Origin: Ramazzottius varieornatus
Lineage: Eukaryota; Tardigrada; Eutardigrada; Parachela; Ramazzottiidae
DNA length: 64,000 nucleotides
Direction: 5' to 3'
Assembly (NCBI GenBank): GCA_001949185.1
Contig: BDGG01000013.1
Location: 627,130-691,129 of the forward strand
The notes under the pieces were generated by a model, which worked only from the letters and a program-made list of their open reading frames with translations, ran no database searches and had not been told where the DNA came from. Shown here one piece after another: positions 22,353 to 32,494 of the stretch. Each line of letters opens with the position of its first letter. The first letter of the stretch is position 1. The translations under genes and the position numbers were made by a program.

Positions 22353-23425
22353 CGCACTGGGGACAGTTAGGAACTTTCCACAAGCAGATAACTCTTGATG
22401 TATTACTGTTGATTTTATTTAGGCTCTAGAAAACTGGCAATATTGACTGCTTAAATCACGTGCGCGACATTTTCGGAGAAGCTTCTCGCATCAAACAGTA
22501 AAAAAGTTACGTAACTTGCATTCCAGCAAACGCTAAGTAGATCACCTGGGATGAAGATAGCATCGCTAACCGGCTCCTGTATATACTACCAGTAGCAATC
22601 GGATCACCAGCGGTGATTAATTTCGATAATTTTATGGTTTAGCAGTCGCCTAACGATCTACTGTAGTTGGCACAAAATGGTCATGTTACATAATCAGCGA
22701 AGCCCAGAGAACTCACGGGCTGGTAGAAGCCGAGCCGGATTGTGCTTACCGGTAATCGAACATTCAATCAAGTACAGGATTTGTGACCGATGGCCGGTCC
22801 TGTTGACGAATCACCTGCATAGCTCTGCAAAGGTGTCCTCTAGATGCACATCCACTATGTACAGTGTTGTTTTACAGTGTTTCGATGTTCGTACGAACGA
22901 ACCTGTGGACATCTCTTCGAACTCTGCTGAGATATTTTCAGCTGCTTTGGTTTATGCTTCTTGGTTTTTATTCAGTTTACATTTTTCTCAAAGCGATCAA
23001 TTACATGTGAATTTTAACCTCTATATGGGTATCGACAGCCCAGTTTTAGAGGTACCTTTTTTGGCTCCATCAACTCTTTTTCGACCTAGAGTTGTTAGTA
23101 ATATTCAGGGACAAGAGTTCCCCCGATGTTCCGACATCACACACCGTTCTCAGGTCAAGTGTGCTCTTGAGGTCCCAAATTGCTGCAGATTCAAACTTTT
23201 GAGTAGCAGTGGCATTCGCAAGACTACAACAAGCGATCTGCCAATAAACCAATAAAAAATGTGCACGTACACGGATGCATTTGTCAGTTGTAGCTGCAAA
23301 GTGTGATTGCAATACATGTGCAGCGGCAGTCAGCTAGTCCACTATGAACGAGGCGAAGGTCATATAAAATTAACGCGAAAGCAACGATTAAGTCATTCAG
23401 CCACCGAATACACTGGTGAAACTTA
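22353..23425. other. Intergenic, no supported gene
   Basis: Includes a 192-codon plus-strand frame (22677-23255) of mixed composition with no splice signals, signal peptide or motif. I judge it a chance ORF. Confidence 0.35.
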
Positions 23426-24468
23426 TTAAACGCGCCTGTGCAATTTTCTGCCCATCGGATGAACTACAGCCGTTTTCTGGGTACGTCGCCGCAAATCCGA
23501 ACTTCTGTCGGATGTGTGCGCTGTATCCGATTTGGTTGATTCCTTCCTCGTTGATAAGGTTTTTAAATGCCGGTGTACAACTCCCGTCTTCTTCACACCA
23601 GAGCCACCGGCGCGGGCTTTTTCAGAGCTCACAACTGTTGTGTTCTTCGCCAGGTAGACAAGTTTACTGGGAAAAACATGAGTCGGATGATTTGCAGCCG
23701 AACCGGAGAAACGGGAAGTATTCGGGTTGTTCAGAGCTTGCATCAAGTCGTTGAAGATGCTACCGATAGACGGGATATTAAGTATTCCGATCTCAGATAT
23801 GTTACCGCCAGAAGATCCGCTAGCCGATACGGAAGACTGTACAGACGGTGAAGAACCGCTGACGTTGTTGATCGAGCTGGCATTAGCATGAGAGCCGCTC
23901 TGAGCGGTCCACCCCGACTCAACCAGGTTGAGCATATTGCTTCCCCCTGCCGAGTTGTTGCCGGCACTGAATGCAAGTGCTTCAATGCCCGGAAGACTGT
24001 CAGGACCGGTGACGGAAATGGAGCAGTTGACCTGGCTGCTGAAGTTTGGGTTACCCATGGATGGCGGGAAACACGGAAACATCCTTTGCGATGTTCGAGC
24101 TGGAAAGATGCGGTACACGTACGATGAGAAATTTTGGGAGAGGCGGAAAGGACGGCAAAATGAGAATACAACCGTACACATGTGTTGAAAAGTCGCTTTG
24201 AGTGAATCAGTTACGTAATTACGTGCTTCCTGGCCGCCGTAACGAAAACGCCTGTCCCGGAGTGTTGATTGTCCCATAATTTCTCAGCGTGCGTGTACAA
24301 CACATGAGGCAGCGAAAAACTCAATCCTGAAATCTGGATCGGCATTCTAACTATTCTGCGGCACGCGACTAAAGGACGTTGTACGGCTAGTTCTTGAGTT
24401 ACTTTACCGTCGTTGAGGTCTACGGCAAAACAGACCATTAGGATCGACATCCACGTCCAGTGCATCAT
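23426..24468 (-). CDS. Secreted Asn/Ser/Gly-rich protein, paralogue 3
   Basis: Exons 24408-24468 and 23426-24099 join in phase 1 (GACG|GTAAAG ... TTTCCAG|CTCGA) to give 244 residues. Exon 1 encodes a signal peptide ('MHWTWMSILMVCFAVDL'). The core is Ser/Asn/Gly-rich with 'AFSAGNNSAGG' and 'HANASSINNVSGSS', aligning weakly with the QNN-(A/V)-(S/T)-G blocks of paralogues 1 and 2. The last 70 residues are Lys/Arg/Thr/His-rich. It is the most divergent of the three: it has two cysteines in the mature region and no CC pair, and a middle segment ('IGILNIPSIGSIFNDLMQAL') absent from the others. A TATATA lies at 24503-24508, 35 nt upstream of the start. Confidence 0.7.
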
Positions 24469-24901
24469 TTTGTCATAATGGCCGCTACAGTTAAATGTAG
24501 TGTATATACAGTGAATATCGGCCAGAAGTAAGACGAATAGACGGGACAGAAGACGACGGAAATGGAGGAACAATAACCAAAATACAGCAACGAATGTTAG
24601 TCATGCCGTTTGCTGCCTAATCGCTCAACGCCGAAACTTGGGCTATGATCAAGACTAGTCGTTCAAAGTTTATAGGAAACGAAACGCACAACACCTTTGT
24701 GTCATTTATAAATGAAATGACCCAGCGCAAATTCAATAGCTTTGCTTGAGAAAATTCTTTTCTGAGGAAACCGGTATACCGTGTTGCAGCCAGCGCAGAC
24801 TTCCTTTTGAATACATTACCTGCTTTTGGTTCGCTAAACTGGTACGAAACAGAATGGAGTTATGTAAAGTCTAAAGGGAAAAAGATACTCTTGAGCTTTG
24901 T

Positions 24902-25194
24902 CTAGCGGTCGACGTTTCGTGGTCCGTATCTGCAAATTTGAATTCTCTTTGTCACGTTCGTACTACCGCTAATAGACAGGTTATCGATGGGGGCTGCCTG
25001 TCCTATCTTGTCTACTGAAGCCCGCAGTAGATCGAGCGCACTCAGTGCCTTTGTCAAGAGTCCTTCAGTCTCCGATGGTCGCGCATGTGTGGCGACACTC
25101 TGTGGTTCCATTACCGGCTCGGAGCTCGAGAGGTGCCCCCCGTCTGGAAGACCAACTGGTTCGCCAATCGAGCTTGACAATGCCACTTCCTGGT
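24902..25194 (-). CDS. Possible terminal exon, unknown protein
   Basis: A minus-strand frame following an AG acceptor near 25195 encodes about 95 residues with an amphipathic helical stretch ('ETEGLLTKALSALDLLRASVDKIG') and a stop at 24902. Composition is protein-like, but no upstream exon, motif or paralogue was found. It may be the last exon of an unplaced gene or a chance frame. Confidence 0.25.
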
Positions 25195-26576
25195 CTGCGC
25201 AGTGAGGTGCGACACAGTTTTCCGTCTTGATGCCTAAATACGAGCGCCTTTAAGGGAGACATAAAATAAGATCTTGTTCTAACCTCGTGAAAAAATCAAA
25301 TCAGACTTTACGTTACATATGGACACTCGATTTACTCGGCACTGGTCTACGATGAATGATAGAAGAGACGCAACCAATATTGATCCTGGAACTTACAATG
25401 AATCGCCACGATTTGCAGAGCGAGAAACCAATATGCGAAAAATATGGCCATTTCGTAAGGGAGGATTTTAACTTGTCGATAAGAATTTATACGAGGGTGC
25501 TGTCTCGTAGGAATCGCAAAATTGTTTCAGCGCACTGTATTCAATCTGGTCCGTTTACTGCCAAAACTTCGCTTGTCGATACTCATCTCATCATTTCCCA
25601 TCGACCGATGTCTGTTTGGTACTTACGGTTTGTAAGAACCATTGCTAGCCAGAGCGATCCTCAGCAGTTTTTCGAGAGGCTCCCTGTAGCTGAGGGAAGT
25701 GGGGTGCTGACTTCGAACCAAAAAATATGGTCTACGTCAAGAGCCCCACAATTGCATGAAGGGTAGTTCAAGAAAGCACGCATGCCGTATGTTTTCGGAA
25801 ATTTGGAGGAATGGATCAGTGGGAAATCTGGGAGAAGATTTCCAGCCAGGAAAGATGTTCGTACAAATTTTCCGCCCACGAATTCACAGAATACTTATAA
25901 TTATGAATTCTTTTGGGACGTATTCACGCTGGACTGTGTATGTTTTACTGTAATTCGAGAGACAATTTTCATCTTTCATAATCCCCGATCTCCTGCTGCG
26001 GTCACGCCCTCTACCGGTAGAAACGTACAGCCTGCTCAAGGAAATCTAACGTCAGCAGAAAACTTATCGCATCTGCAAAGTTTCACGCCATTACACAAAC
26101 CTTGCGTTGCTCGAAGCTTCTTAACACAGAAGCCTAACATGTAACTGGTTCACCTGTGGTCCATGCGAAAATCACTAGTTAGCCTCATTGTAACCAGTTT
26201 CCGTTCGCTAGCTGGGAGACTTGCGCTTCTGATCAGATCCCACTAACTCTGGTAATCGCTTAAGGTACAGTGCGTATTCCCACAAGTTCAGGATGTCCGC
26301 TTCGCGCATGTCAAATCAGTAAATACTGCCCTCACCGCCGAACTCTCTCCATCCCAATCTCGTTTTCAAGAAAAATCATCCAGTGACTGCGGATGAACTA
26401 ATCGATCTGTATAACAGCTCGGGCCTGAACAGACCGACCAAGGACGAATTGAGAATGCAAGAGATGCTGGACAACAGCAACTTATTGGTCAGTGCTTGGG
26501 ATGACGGAAGGTTGGTGGGTGTGGCTCGTTCCTTGACAGACTGGGCCTTGTGCTGTTACGTTTCCGATCTGGATAT

Positions 26577-26584
26577 ACGGAAGG
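26577..26584. repeat. Left target-site duplication of the hAT element
   Basis: ACGGAAGG directly before the left end TAGACCTGAG. An identical 8-mer follows the right end at 27268-27275. Eight bases is the duplication length of the hAT superfamily. Confidence 0.9.
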
Positions 26585-27267
26585 TAGACCTGAGGATGAT
26601 GTGGTTTCACCACACCACACCGAAAAAAACCACTCTTTTTTGTTTCGGTGTGCTTGAAACACCAAATCGAAAAATTGGTGTCCGAGTCACACCGAATTTG
26701 CCGTTTCGGTGTCTAGGAACACCACATCACACCAAACCGAAAACCTTTTGGTGCACCAGATTTAATGAGCTAGTCAGCTAGCTTGGGCTAGATGAGTATC
26801 GCATACTCGCTGTTTCGCCCCGTGGTTAATTCGACTAAATTTTGATTGTTTAAGCTGCGAAAATTTTCTTGTCAAAAATGGTGATTGACTTTATGGCTTT
26901 TTGCGCTTCTTCGGTCCCCTCTGAGCGATGGTTTTCGCGTGCTGGTAAGGTCGTTACCAAGCCTAGAAGTTCACTAGATAGTACGACCGTGCAAGCTTCG
27001 ATGTGTTTGAAATCTTGGTATTTTTTTGAGTTTCCTACAGCGCAGTTCGATTTGTCGATGACGGATCAATAAATTGGGAATTCGCTCTTTGAAACTTTTT
27101 TCGGTTTTTCGATTTGGTTTGGTGTGGTGCACCGAAAGAGTGGTGTCCGATCCACACCACACCGGAAAAAGTGGTGTGGCTTTCGCACCGAAAAACCAGT
27201 TTCGGTGTGGAGAAGCACCGAACCGAAAAACACCACACCACACATAACCACACTTTTCTCAGGTCTA
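26585..27267 (+). mobile_element. Non-autonomous hAT transposon, 683 bp
   Basis: Perfect 10-bp terminal inverted repeats (TAGACCTGAG ... CTCAGGTCTA) are flanked by 8-bp direct repeats. Both subterminal regions are packed with CACACCGAAA and its complement TTTCGGTGTG, as expected for hAT transposase-binding subterminal repeats. Internally, 26869-27060 encodes 'ASSVPSERWFSRAGKVVTKP' and 'MCLKSW', the C-terminal dimerisation region of hAT transposases. The rest of the transposase is missing, so this is an internally deleted derivative. The perfect ends and duplication suggest a recent insertion. Confidence 0.9.
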
Positions 27268-27275
27268 ACGGAAGG
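27268..27275. repeat. Right target-site duplication of the hAT element
   Basis: ACGGAAGG, identical to 26577-26584. Confidence 0.9.
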
Positions 27276-27886
27276 AGTACCAGAAAGGGGGTAGTGGAAA
27301 TCAGCTGATCATGCTCTCGAAGGAAGTAATCGGTCCACTCCCGGGCATCTTCCTGATGGCCGCACCCACCGCTATGGAGTATTACCCGAAACTCGGCAAG
27401 AAAAAGATAGAAAAGGGCTTTATCATACCGGGAACGGGTGGTTGCTTTGTGCGACATTCGGAAATCTAGATGACCAATGGTGTTCATCTAAGAATTATTG
27501 GTGATTAAAAGCCAAGCAGTTCAAACTGGTAAAACAGCTGATGCTGTTGTCGAGAAAAAAACTCTACTCTTCAAGGTCAAATAAAATGAAAATCAAGCGC
27601 TCGGTTCTTGCTATCGGCTCCTCGCACTGCAAGCACTGCGGCGCTGTAACTTGAAACGACAAAAGTATAAGTTTTGTGTTTCTGATAGTTGAACAAACAC
27701 TTCAACGACTATTTTGGCCTAGCGATGACTACGCTACGCGCACGAAGCGGAAGTTTGGAACCGGCGGAATAGACGGCAAATTTAGAGTTTATATGTCAGC
27801 TAGAGATAGGAATTCAACTGTGTGACATAATCTCCTTGTGAGTCAGTCTGTGACGACATAGCTCGATACATGGGCTGAAGCGTACG

Positions 27887-27977
27887 GTATTACCTCTAAG
27901 GTNNNNNNNNNNNNNNNNNNNNNNNNNNNNNNNNNNNNNNNNNNNNNNNNNNTTGCGCGAAACCTTAGAGGTAATAC
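27887..27977. other. Assembly gap inside an inverted repeat
   Basis: Fifty Ns (27903-27952) are flanked by GTATTACCTCTAAGGT on the left and its near-perfect complement ACCTTAGAGGTAATAC at 27962-27977. The gap probably spans the loop of a palindrome or a paired terminal-repeat element that failed to assemble. Confidence 0.7.
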
Positions 27978-28775
27978 AGTACATCATGTACGACTGTACC
28001 GCAGCGAAACAAAACGTACAGTTTGCAAGCCGTGGTGGTAAAAATCAGCTGATCGGTAACAATCAGCGAAAAAAGTCTTTGCGCATGGTGCCAGTTCATA
28101 ACCCAATGGCCCATCATTTGATGAGTTTCTTTTGAGACCAAAACAATGTTATGCCCTCAATGGTCCCGCCTACGGTCGGTCTTGCCAACTGTTATGTTCC
28201 GGTTCTTATCCCAAACCAATCACGCAACTCGCCCGATCAAGGAACTGAAGGAACTATCAGATCTTTCGACTCCAGAGGGAAAGCCATTTCTCTGCAACAA
28301 TTTGTGCGGCGAAAAAGAGTCTGAGAGAAATCTATTCGCTGTATGAGGAGCAGGACCGAAAAACGCCATTCCTGAAGTTCGTGAAATGGAGCTTAGTTTT
28401 TGTGTATTCGATTCATCTGTATGCTTGGAAATTTCCCTAAAAAACGTGTCACGGTTCGAGCCGCTCGTTCCAACACGCACCATGTACGTATAGCAGTATA
28501 TAGCCAGTAATGCTATCTGCCGCATGCAGCAAGAAGCACCTGCCCGTGCCGCCGTGGGCGAAACGGTTTGTTCCAAACTTTACCTTCGTGCGTGTATTCA
28601 GATTAAGATCTTCCATATGTATGATTGCGCTGACTTTTCCGCGCCAAAGGCTTAATAAGTTGGCTCAGACACACGGCACGGTTTGCCGTAAATAATCGAC
28701 GTTTGCTGTTCTGTTTCTGAGTATTCCAGATATTGTGCCCAAATCTTTCCTTCAAACCTAGCCATACTGCGGCTG

Positions 28776-28782
28776 TATAAAA
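28776..28782 (+). promoter_or_regulatory. TATA box before small disordered-protein gene 1
   Basis: TATAAAA in a GC-flanked context, 94 nt upstream of the ATG at 28870. Confidence 0.55.
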
Positions 28783-28869
28783 GCCAGTTTAATACCTAAG
28801 CACCCGCACGTAAGAAAACCTTATCCTGGATCATTTACACTGGTACTACTGAATTACAATTATTTCATC

Positions 28870-29175
28870 ATGCCTACGGACCACTCGAAGGACAAGGAGA
28901 CCAAGCATGAGAGTGTGGAAACGATCCACAGTGGATTCGGGAAAATCACAAGTCATACTTTTACTGAGGATCAAGGAGGCGAGGATCCCGGCATGAATTA
29001 CAGGGATAAGCGATCGACCAAGGTCCTTCCCGACGGTCGAGACAGGGTCCGCGGGCCAGTTCAGGGTTCGAACTCTTCAGGAGACGCAGACGAGACAATC
29101 GAAAATATGTCCACAACAACCGAAGTTACCAACACCGAGAGCAGCAACGTGAAGACGCAAAAGACTCAGCGTTGA
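28870..29175 (+). CDS. Small hydrophilic disordered protein 1
   Basis: Single-exon frame of 101 residues preceded by ATCATG and a TATA box. Almost entirely polar and charged (Asp, Glu, Lys, Thr, Ser, Gly), with no cysteine or hydrophobic core, so very likely intrinsically disordered and heat soluble. It shares the core EDQGGEDPGMNYRDKR with the gene at 31487 (there EDQGGEDPGMNFKDKR), plus a Thr-rich end ('TTTEVTNTES' against 'TTTVTNAES'). No signal peptide, so probably cytosolic or nuclear. It lies about 3.3 kb from the CAHS gene. A role in desiccation tolerance is suggested only by composition and location. I do not recognise a named family. Confidence 0.8.
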   Translation: MPTDHSKDKETKHESVETIHSGFGKITSHTFTEDQGGEDPGMNYRDKRSTKVLPDGRDRVRGPVQGSNSSGDADETIENMSTTTEVTNTESSNVKTQKTQR

Positions 29176-29392
29176 AGTTTTTACTCTCTCGTGTCTCGTC
29201 CTTCGTGACAGTAAAGGCTTGCGCCCTTGTTATTCCACTGTTTTCACTTTCAAACTCAATACCCTGACTCTGTCAATTTTGAATTTGCATACAGCCGGTT
29301 AGGCTTATGCGATATTGTCTGTGGCTTGTTGAAAGGAGATAAAATCGTAGCTTCGAAAGCAAGAAAAATCGTCGTACTGCGAAGTCTAACTT

Positions 29393-29433
29393 CTGTTGTG
29401 TTGTGTTGTGTTGTGTTGTGTGGTGTTGTTGTG
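29393..29433. repeat. TTGTG pentanucleotide microsatellite
   Basis: Four or more successive (TG)TTGTG units grading into TGGTGTTGTTGTG. No associated gene. Confidence 0.8.
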
Positions 29434-30385
29434 ATATGCCAGTGACACTGGTTATGCTGTTCGTAGAAAGCGTAGGCCTTGTAATTAACAAAGCCCGGTA
29501 CGGCGCAGACCTTCAAGTCGAGGCACCATGTTGTCGGCTGGATCATGGATGCCCCCTGCCATACGAGGTTCGTGCCATGATAGGGGTGGGTACACAAATG
29601 TTGCTGACCTTAATTTTTGGCACTGACCTCGGTGGTATACCGTTGACGGCGGTGTACCCTACGACTTGACAAAATATAGCGCAAGTTTAAACTTTTAATC
29701 CAGAAACTAAATCAAGAGTGAGTTCATCACTTATGCAGATGTAACGCGTCAGTCCATACATGATTCTAAAGAAGCTGAGATCGTAACGGAATTGATTTCT
29801 GAAATACCTGTCATTCTGTGTACATGTGAGTATCAAGGCGAATGTTCTATGAATTCCACACAGACAGTACGCTCACCGCGGCGTCTGTGTAATGTCAGGT
29901 AGACTTGCGATACAGATCACAACTTGAACCAAGTGGCTAAAGAACGAGGGATATTCAGGGATGCTAAAGTAAAATTTGAATATGCGTTATGACATTATTT
30001 GATATGTGAGCACGTGTCCGACCGAGATGCAAGCCATGGGATTCGATAGCATGATATGTGATAGAAAATGTTGGATGTAGGAAACTATCTTCCTCTACGG
30101 ATTACATCTAAATGCGTGTTAGCACGAAGGCAGGTCATCCTAGGCTTCGTGTTCTGTATATTTCAACGTCAAGGTGCCATAGTACGGACAAGTTAGATGA
30201 ATACCGCAAAGCAGAAAAAATGAATAAAAACTGTGAAATGAGGGAGACCAAAACGCCCAAACTATCTCCCGTTGAAAACAACTGGCTATACATCTGGCTT
30301 TGGCGTTCCCGTTGACATATGTTGCTTCAACGACTAACGAAATGGAAAACTTGCAAATAAGCTTGGATTATAAAGGACACTGAGA

Positions 30386-30535
30386 TTACGCCGAGGGTTG
30401 TTGCTCCAGTGGGAAGTTGAATTCCAAATCTTCCATGGTCAGCTCTGCTGGAAGATCGGGATCGTCTTGAATATCCGGCATTGGAACATCAGGGTTCGGC
30501 GTGGATGGAGCTTCCGGCGGAATTCTGCGCTTCAT
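30386..30535 (-). CDS. Small acidic Pro-rich ORF
   Basis: A 49-codon minus-strand frame encodes KRR followed by a Pro/Asp/Glu-rich sequence ('PDVPMPDIQDDPDLPAEL' then 'MEDLEFNFPLEQQ'). The acidic-hydrophobic end resembles a short interaction or activation motif. It could be a terminal exon, since an AG precedes it. Too short to assign with confidence; no paralogue in the window. Confidence 0.3.
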   Translation of the reverse strand: MKRRIPPEAPSTPNPDVPMPDIQDDPDLPAELTMEDLEFNFPLEQQPSA

Positions 30536-31486
30536 CCTTTTTCAGAGAAATCTGAAGACGACTTCTTGATGGTCGACGATGAAGTCCTTGTGAACCATAA
30601 TCAGCGTAAGGAATGTCAGTTTATCGTTCTTCATTCTTGTTCGAAGATAAATTTGATTACGACGTGATGTTCATGGTAAAAGATGTATATCAACGCTAAA
30701 AGATTGCACGTGTCGATATGTCATGCTCCTTGGTTCAGTGGTCAATTTGCGTCTGACCAGCAGTGCAACTGACTCAAAATACAATTATTGATATCACACC
30801 ATAATTGCACAGCCATGCTGTGGTCCGTTTCCGGTTGGACCCTAAAACAAAGGGTCCGATACCCAAGTAAATGCTCCCTACTGACGGATCATGGCACACA
30901 CGTTTTGAATGGCGGCATCCATGGGCTGGATTAAGATCAGTGTTACTTAAATCATTAAAATAAGAAACCATTTTTAATAATCAAAATCGTTTTAGTTGTG
31001 CGGGTTGGTGCTCGCTTGATTGATTGATCCCTTATGAAAAAATCAAATTTCAATAATTGAAATTTCGCAGCGATAATTGATTTTACTTGCAGTCAGCTGA
31101 TCACATAGACTTAACATTAGGACGTGACTTTTAATAATTTCAATTGCATAGTATTGATAAAATAACACTGATTAAGATTGCAGCTGAGCGCATATGAGTA
31201 ACCGAGCCATTCGTGATGGCTTGACTGTTGTGCTACCGATTAGGAAACTGCCGCCCGCCATTTCCCATGTCCTGGAGGCTTTGACACTTGTGCGTTCGAT
31301 CCGTCTTTCCGTAAACAACAGCGCCGTTTCTTTGTTCTGATCGAAGTTTTCGATTTTTAAAGGTACTGTATGCGAATATTTTACGGCCGGTTGTTTTCAA
31401 AAAGTCAGGTAAGACTGCGCCTTGCAGCGACTTTGTACATTTCTTTTTGTAATCCACTTTTCCTGACCCCGTTTCAGCAGCACATA

Positions 31487-31780
31487 ATGTCGGGAAAGGA
31501 GGTAAAGTATGAGCGGGTGGAGAAGGCGCATGTCGACGGAGACGGAAACGTCGTTTCTGTAGATGTCCGCGAAGACCAAGGTGGCGAGGACCCCGGCATG
31601 AATTTCAAAGACAAGCGTCAAGCCGATTTGGTTCCGGATGAAAGAGTCCTTGGGATGACTCAAGGGACGACTACAGGGGGCGTAGGCAGCGATCTGACCA
31701 CTGGTGTGACCACCACACGCACAACTACTGTGACAAATGCGGAATCCGTGGACCCCACTTTGACAAGACATATCCACTGA
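31487..31780 (+). CDS. Small hydrophilic disordered protein 2
   Basis: 97 residues in one coding exon. A 5'-UTR intron is apparent (about 31409-31477, GTAAGACTG...GTTTCAG), ending 9 nt before the ATG. The protein is polar and low in complexity, with the conserved core EDQGGEDPGMNFKDKR and a Thr/Gly-rich second half ('TTTGGVGSDLTTGVTTTRTT'). The paralogue at 28870 has the same core and overall length. It lies between that gene and the convergently placed CAHS gene. No signal peptide or membrane segment. Function unknown; a protectant role would fit composition and neighbourhood but is unproven. Confidence 0.8.
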   Translation: MSGKEVKYERVEKAHVDGDGNVVSVDVREDQGGEDPGMNFKDKRQADLVPDERVLGMTQGTTTGGVGSDLTTGVTTTRTTTVTNAESVDPTLTRHIH

Positions 31781-32494
31781 GTATGCTACCAAGTCTGATC
31801 TTAGCATAGTTATCTGGTGAGCCATTTTGCTCCGCGAATTTGAACTTTGATAATAATTTTACGATGAGTTGTCATAATCTGTGAGATCTTCTGCAGCCAC
31901 TTTTGTGACATGTAATAAAACTCGATTTTGTGGTCATAATTATGTTTACTTCGGTGGGAGGGATCAGTCATTGCGAAGGCAGTCGCGGTCTGTGACAGTA
32001 AACAAAAAACAGCCCTGGGCGATCACCAGCACAGCATGCAATCTGCCTGTCTTGCAATGGTCAGGGTACTGCACATATGCGCCAGTGACTTTTAGACAAT
32101 GGTCGAGAAGTCATTCTTACGTAATATGTGCACGCATGGAGTATTTTCTTGAATATTGAGTACCGCACTCAACGTTTACGGTAAATTCCACAAAGAAAAG
32201 TCGTGGGGGCCACAGTTCAGCAGAGGTAATAGTACATTCTTCCGTTAGAAATCGGTTTGCCTTGTTTAAAGCAGTGCACGGAAGAAAGCATGACTGATGT
32301 AGAAATTAATCGTTTTATTGACCACGAATATTGTTTACCGGCGTTCGTGATATTAACCGTCTCACATTTTCCTTGCGGCGCTAAAACTGAAGTTATTCAT
32401 GATATGACATTTCAGAGTGCACAAAAGACTGGACGAAAACATTTTCTTTTTAGAAATGGTGAAAAATTGTATGATGGTGTGGTTATGAGCAAAT

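Larger units (their letters stand above)
26293..27469 (+). pseudogene. GNAT acetyltransferase copy split by a hAT element
   Basis: Sequence on both sides of the inserted element matches the intact acetyltransferase at 40795-41265. Upstream are 'FKKNHPVTADELIDLYNSSG' and 'DDGRLVGVARSLTDWA'; downstream are 'EYQKGGSG' (the acetyl-CoA-binding Q-x-x-G-x-G loop) and 'MAAPTAMEYYPKLG'. Removing the element and one copy of the 8-bp target duplication restores the frame exactly at 'IRKEYQKGG'. A TAA at 26320-26322 also interrupts the N-terminal extension, where the intact copy reads through ('RMENAEVLPAPPN' against RMSNQ-stop-ILPSPPN). The copy is therefore broken at least twice; the rest of the frame is open to the TAG at 27467-27469. 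Confidence 0.85.

Noticed and set aside
22677-23255. 192-codon plus-strand ORF
   Set aside because: No splice context, signal peptide, motif or paralogue; mixed composition typical of a chance frame.
25356-25766. 136-codon plus-strand ORF
   Set aside because: Overlaps the motif above on the other strand, with no domain or splice evidence.
25661-25879. Minus-strand frame with 'PSCNCGALDVDHIFWF', reminiscent of the C-terminal Cys/His motif of non-LTR reverse transcriptases
   Set aside because: Only this short motif is present; no reverse transcriptase, endonuclease or RNase H sequence nearby, so the resemblance is too thin.
26585-27267. CACACCGAAA/TTTCGGTGTG repeats considered as a regulatory operator cluster
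   Set aside because: They lie within and near both ends of a hAT element, where subterminal transposase-binding repeats are expected.
29393-29433. TTGTG tract considered as a telomere-like repeat or CRISPR-like array
   Set aside because: It is one short pentanucleotide microsatellite with degenerate ends; no spacers or array structure. No CRISPR was seen in the window.
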